From GCA-002731945 sp913047775 (GTDB lineage: Bacteria > Pseudomonadota > Alphaproteobacteria > MED-G09), in assembly GCA_913047775.1 (NCBI GenBank), contig CAJWUE010000059.1:1-8942 (forward strand): a stretch of 8,942 bases of DNA, read 5' to 3'. Below, piece after piece: positions 7,033 to 8,942 of this stretch. Each line of letters opens with the position of its first letter. Within the stretch, counting starts at the first letter, position 1. The notes under the pieces are model-generated. The model saw only the letters and a program-made list of their open reading frames with translations, did not search any database and was not told where the DNA came from. Made by a program: the position numbers and the translations under genes.

Positions 7033-7971
7033 ATGCGTAAAAATATTCATAGCGTTACGGCCCAAATTAAATCCATTCAAGTTGATTGTGATGGGGTAAA
7101 GATTTTTACTTTAACTGACCCAGAGGGTTGGCCGCTTCCCACTTTTACTTCTGGCGCTCATTTGGATGTATACCTTCCAAGTGGAAAAGTTCGCCAATAC
7201 TCTTTATGTGGAGATCCCATAGATAACTGCCAATATATAATTGCTGTTCGTGATGAGAAAGGCGGACGGGGTGGCTCAAATGAGATTCATGGTTTGAAAG
7301 AAGGTATGATTTTACCAGTTTCGCTGCCACGCAGTCATTTCTCTCTAGTTGATACAGAGCGTTATGTTTTAATTGCCGGTGGTATTGGGATAACGCCTTT
7401 CCTATCTATGCTTCCAGTTTTGAATCGACTTAATGTTGAGTGGGAATTGCATGTTTGTGCTAGAGATGAATGGTCAGTGCCATGCAGAAATATTTTAAAC
7501 AAGTATAGTAATAGCGGCCGTATTTTTAAGCACTTCAGTCTGCAAGGAAATCGATTGTCTTTAGAGAGCATTATAAAAGGAATTGGCGAAAAAGAACATC
7601 TTTATTGCTGTGGGCCAAGTTCTATGATCAAAGAAGCTATTCAAAAAGGAGTCAAGCTTGGTGACCGTTTGCATTTTGAGCTATTTGGCTATGATGATAC
7701 CCTTGCAGAAGCCGTTTATGAAGTTGTTTTGGAGAAAAGTGGACGAGTAATACCGGTGCCAATGGGGCAAACTATGTTGGGTGCCTTACGTATCGCCGGC
7801 GTCAAAGTTCCAGCTTCCTGCGAGGGGGGGATTTGTCTCGAATGTAAAACTCGATATCTTGGCGGCTCTCCAATCCATCGTGATCTTGTTATGTCGGCAG
7901 ATGATCGGAAAGATTTTATAACACCTTGTGTCTCTGCTTGTGCGTCAGAGAGGTTAGTCCTTGATCTCTAA
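7033..7971 (+). CDS. FMN/[2Fe-2S] oxidoreductase of the phthalate dioxygenase reductase (VanB) type
   Basis: A 312-residue soluble reductase carrying electrons from NAD(P)H through flavin to a C-terminal plant-type [2Fe-2S] cluster. The order is flavin domain (RQYSL at 54-58, GGRGGSNEIH at 77-86), nucleotide domain (GGIGITP at 116-122, then CCGP near 193) and ferredoxin domain with ligands C263, C268, C271 and C299, followed by the typical end ERLVLDL. This class IA layout is that of PDR, VanB and related Rieske-oxygenase reductases, where the flavin is FMN. All cluster cysteines are present. ATG 7033 is chosen; TTG 7030 directly before it is a possible but less likely start. No oxygenase gene is seen. 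The adjacent MOSC gene, four bases upstream, is the likeliest electron acceptor (inference). Confidence 0.92.
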   Translation: MRKNIHSVTAQIKSIQVDCDGVKIFTLTDPEGWPLPTFTSGAHLDVYLPSGKVRQYSLCGDPIDNCQYIIAVRDEKGGRGGSNEIHGLKEGMILPVSLPRSHFSLVDTERYVLIAGGIGITPFLSMLPVLNRLNVEWELHVCARDEWSVPCRNILNKYSNSGRIFKHFSLQGNRLSLESIIKGIGEKEHLYCCGPSSMIKEAIQKGVKLGDRLHFELFGYDDTLAEAVYEVVLEKSGRVIPVPMGQTMLGALRIAGVKVPASCEGGICLECKTRYLGGSPIHRDLVMSADDRKDFITPCVSACASERLVLDL

Positions 7972-8037
7972 GGGGAGTAATAACTTGAGACATATTAATA
8001 TTAGGCGCTAAATAAGGACTGTAAGTAAATTGAAAAA

Positions 8038-8043
8038 AAGGAG
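8038..8043 (+). promoter_or_regulatory. Ribosome binding site that fixes the alpha/beta hydrolase start
   Basis: AAGGAG, the strongest Shine-Dalgarno sequence in the window, is 7 nt before ATG 8051. It rules against the in-frame TTG at 8030, which would place this site inside the coding region and add seven mostly basic residues. The 79-nt gap from the reductase holds no promoter that I find convincing. Confidence 0.75.
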
Positions 8044-8050
8044 ATTAAAA

Positions 8051-8740
8051 ATGACTAATTTTGTTTTGGTACATGGATCATGGGCAGGTGGTTGGCAATG
8101 GACTGCAATACGGGAAACTCTAGAAAATGAGGGTCACCGCGTTTTAACACCTAGCTTGACCGGGATGGCAGATCGTCACCACTTAATCAACGAAAATGTA
8201 GGTCTTAAAACACATATTGACGACATAGCACGGTTAATAGAATGGGAGGATCTCAGTGATGTTGTATTAGCGGGACATAGTTATGGTGGCATGGTTATCA
8301 CTGGGGCAGCGGCGCGAGTTAAGGCTCGTTTGTCTCATTTAGTTTATGTTGATGCCTTCCTGCCTAGAGTAGGTGAGTGTGCATGGGACTTATTGCCTTG
8401 GCAACCTGAGATTTTTGAAACTCTCAGGCTTAAAGATAAACCTTGGCAGGTACAGCCCGTTGATAAGATGACATATTTCCCTGAACTTGAAAGTTTTAAC
8501 ATGGATCGAGCAACACCTATGACAATTCGTACTCACTCTGATCCACTACCAGAAGCAACTAATGACGTTAAAGGTACTTATATCGAGTGCACACAGGAAC
8601 CGTCATTTTTTGGAGCAGTTGCTGAAAGAGCAAAATCAGATGGTATGAAACATGTTACTATCAAAGCTGGGCATTACGTTATTATTACGCACCCAGAAGA
8701 TGTAGTAAATATTCTAAAGGAAGCGGCTGGTTTAAAATAA
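8051..8740 (+). CDS. Small alpha/beta hydrolase (AB_hydrolase_6, esterase/hydroxynitrile-lyase-like)
   Basis: A 229-residue alpha/beta-fold hydrolase, predicted to be cytoplasmic. It opens with the oxyanion-strand motif FVLVHGSWAGGWQW (4-17), has the nucleophile elbow AGHSYGG with Ser77, and the catalytic His208 in AGHYVIITHP. YVDAFLPRVGE fits the small esterase group that includes plant salicylate/methyl-ester esterases and hydroxynitrile lyases. The acid of the triad is less clear: the segment after the penultimate strand reads IECTQEPSFF, where hydroxynitrile lyases have an Asp, so Glu183 may serve instead. Likely an esterase or amidase-like step on the imported compound or a product of it; the substrate is unknown. 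It is the last gene of the cluster, with its own strong ribosome binding site, and no clear terminator follows. Confidence 0.88.
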   Translation: MTNFVLVHGSWAGGWQWTAIRETLENEGHRVLTPSLTGMADRHHLINENVGLKTHIDDIARLIEWEDLSDVVLAGHSYGGMVITGAAARVKARLSHLVYVDAFLPRVGECAWDLLPWQPEIFETLRLKDKPWQVQPVDKMTYFPELESFNMDRATPMTIRTHSDPLPEATNDVKGTYIECTQEPSFFGAVAERAKSDGMKHVTIKAGHYVIITHPEDVVNILKEAAGLK

Positions 8741-8889
8741 TAAAGTATGGATCCTCTTAAAAATTTCATTTTCTTGAGGCTTTAGAACCGTTTATGGGGC
8801 TACCTGTGTCTAATAAAAAATAAAAATCCGAATAATCAAAATAATCTATAGAAACTTCAACTAATCTGACTTATGCGCATTGTTATTAC

Positions 8890-8942
8890 TGGTGCGGGCG
8901 GAGAGACTCGAACTCCCAACATTCAGATTCGAAGTCTTTCAG
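8890..8942 (-). tRNA. 3' half of a tRNA gene, running off the window; isotype uncertain
   Basis: Read on the minus strand, the end has encoded CCA (8890-8892), discriminator A (8893), acceptor strand CGCCCGC (8894-8900) and a T arm with five paired bases around the loop TTCGAGT (8901-8917). If it is a standard class I tRNA, a five-base variable loop is followed by a seven-base loop CTTCGAA with anticodon TCG (Arg). However, only three of the five anticodon-stem pairs form (AGA with TCT); the outer two are mismatched. If it is a class II tRNA such as Leu, which often carries this acceptor end, the TTCGAA part would belong to the long variable arm and the anticodon lies beyond the window. A truncated copy left by integration is a third option. 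Confidence 0.7.

Noticed and set aside
7985..8013. Possible promoter before the alpha/beta hydrolase (TTGAGA, 17 nt, CTAAAT)
   Set aside because: The -10 box matches the consensus at only three of six positions, and the gene is well explained as the end of the operon.
8753..8779. Possible terminator hairpin after the last gene (CCTC ... GAGG)
   Set aside because: Only four GC-containing pairs and four A-T pairs form, separated by three mismatches, and no T run follows.

Overview
The window holds one long plus-strand gene cluster, from about 614 to 8740, flanked by non-coding or decayed DNA. The AT-rich composition, the Tat-exported binding protein, the UrtA/amide-type importer, the encoded CCA on the tRNA and the general protein character suggest an AT-rich proteobacterium, probably an alphaproteobacterium. 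That placement is an inference; no taxonomic marker gene is present.

Left flank (1-613). Two tandem TGGCACAAAA-type repeats lie at 25-47. A minus-strand open frame without a start codon (357 to 109) reads like the C-terminal end of a formylglycine-generating-enzyme (FGE-sulfatase/SUMF1) domain and looks like a gene remnant. A near-consensus sigma-70 promoter (TTGACA, 16 nt, TATAAT) at 412-439 faces the cluster. A perfect 7-bp inverted repeat at 544-561 lies in the leader of about 165 nt.

Cluster (614-8740). The order is: amidase-signature hydrolase; Tat-exported periplasmic binding protein of the urea/short-chain amide/branched-chain amino acid class; LivH-type permease (TTG start); a LivM-type permease fused to a LivG-type ATPase in one polypeptide; a LivF-type ATPase; a single-domain MOSC protein (GTG start); a phthalate-dioxygenase-reductase-type FMN/[2Fe-2S] oxidoreductase; and a small alpha/beta hydrolase. 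The first five genes are tightly packed or overlapping, apart from a 42-nt gap after the amidase. The last three follow after short gaps. All share one direction, and I see no convincing internal terminator.

Working model (inference). The transporter imports a nitrogen-containing, amide-like compound, and the amidase and alpha/beta hydrolase cut it. The MOSC protein and the reductase form an electron-transfer pair in which MOSC is the terminal reductase. No Rieske oxygenase, the usual partner of such a reductase, is visible. MOSC enzymes of the mARC/YcbX/YiiM type reduce N-hydroxylated compounds. Together this suggests a pathway that imports an N-oxygenated amide (a hydroxamate, amidoxime or similar), removes the N-O oxygen and hydrolyses the amide.

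Right flank (8741-8942). About 150 nt show no gene or clear terminator. The 3' half of a minus-strand tRNA gene (encoded CCA, acceptor strand, T arm) then runs off the window. Its anticodon-like stem pairs only partly. With the repeats at the left edge, this raises the possibility that the cluster lies in an integrated island.
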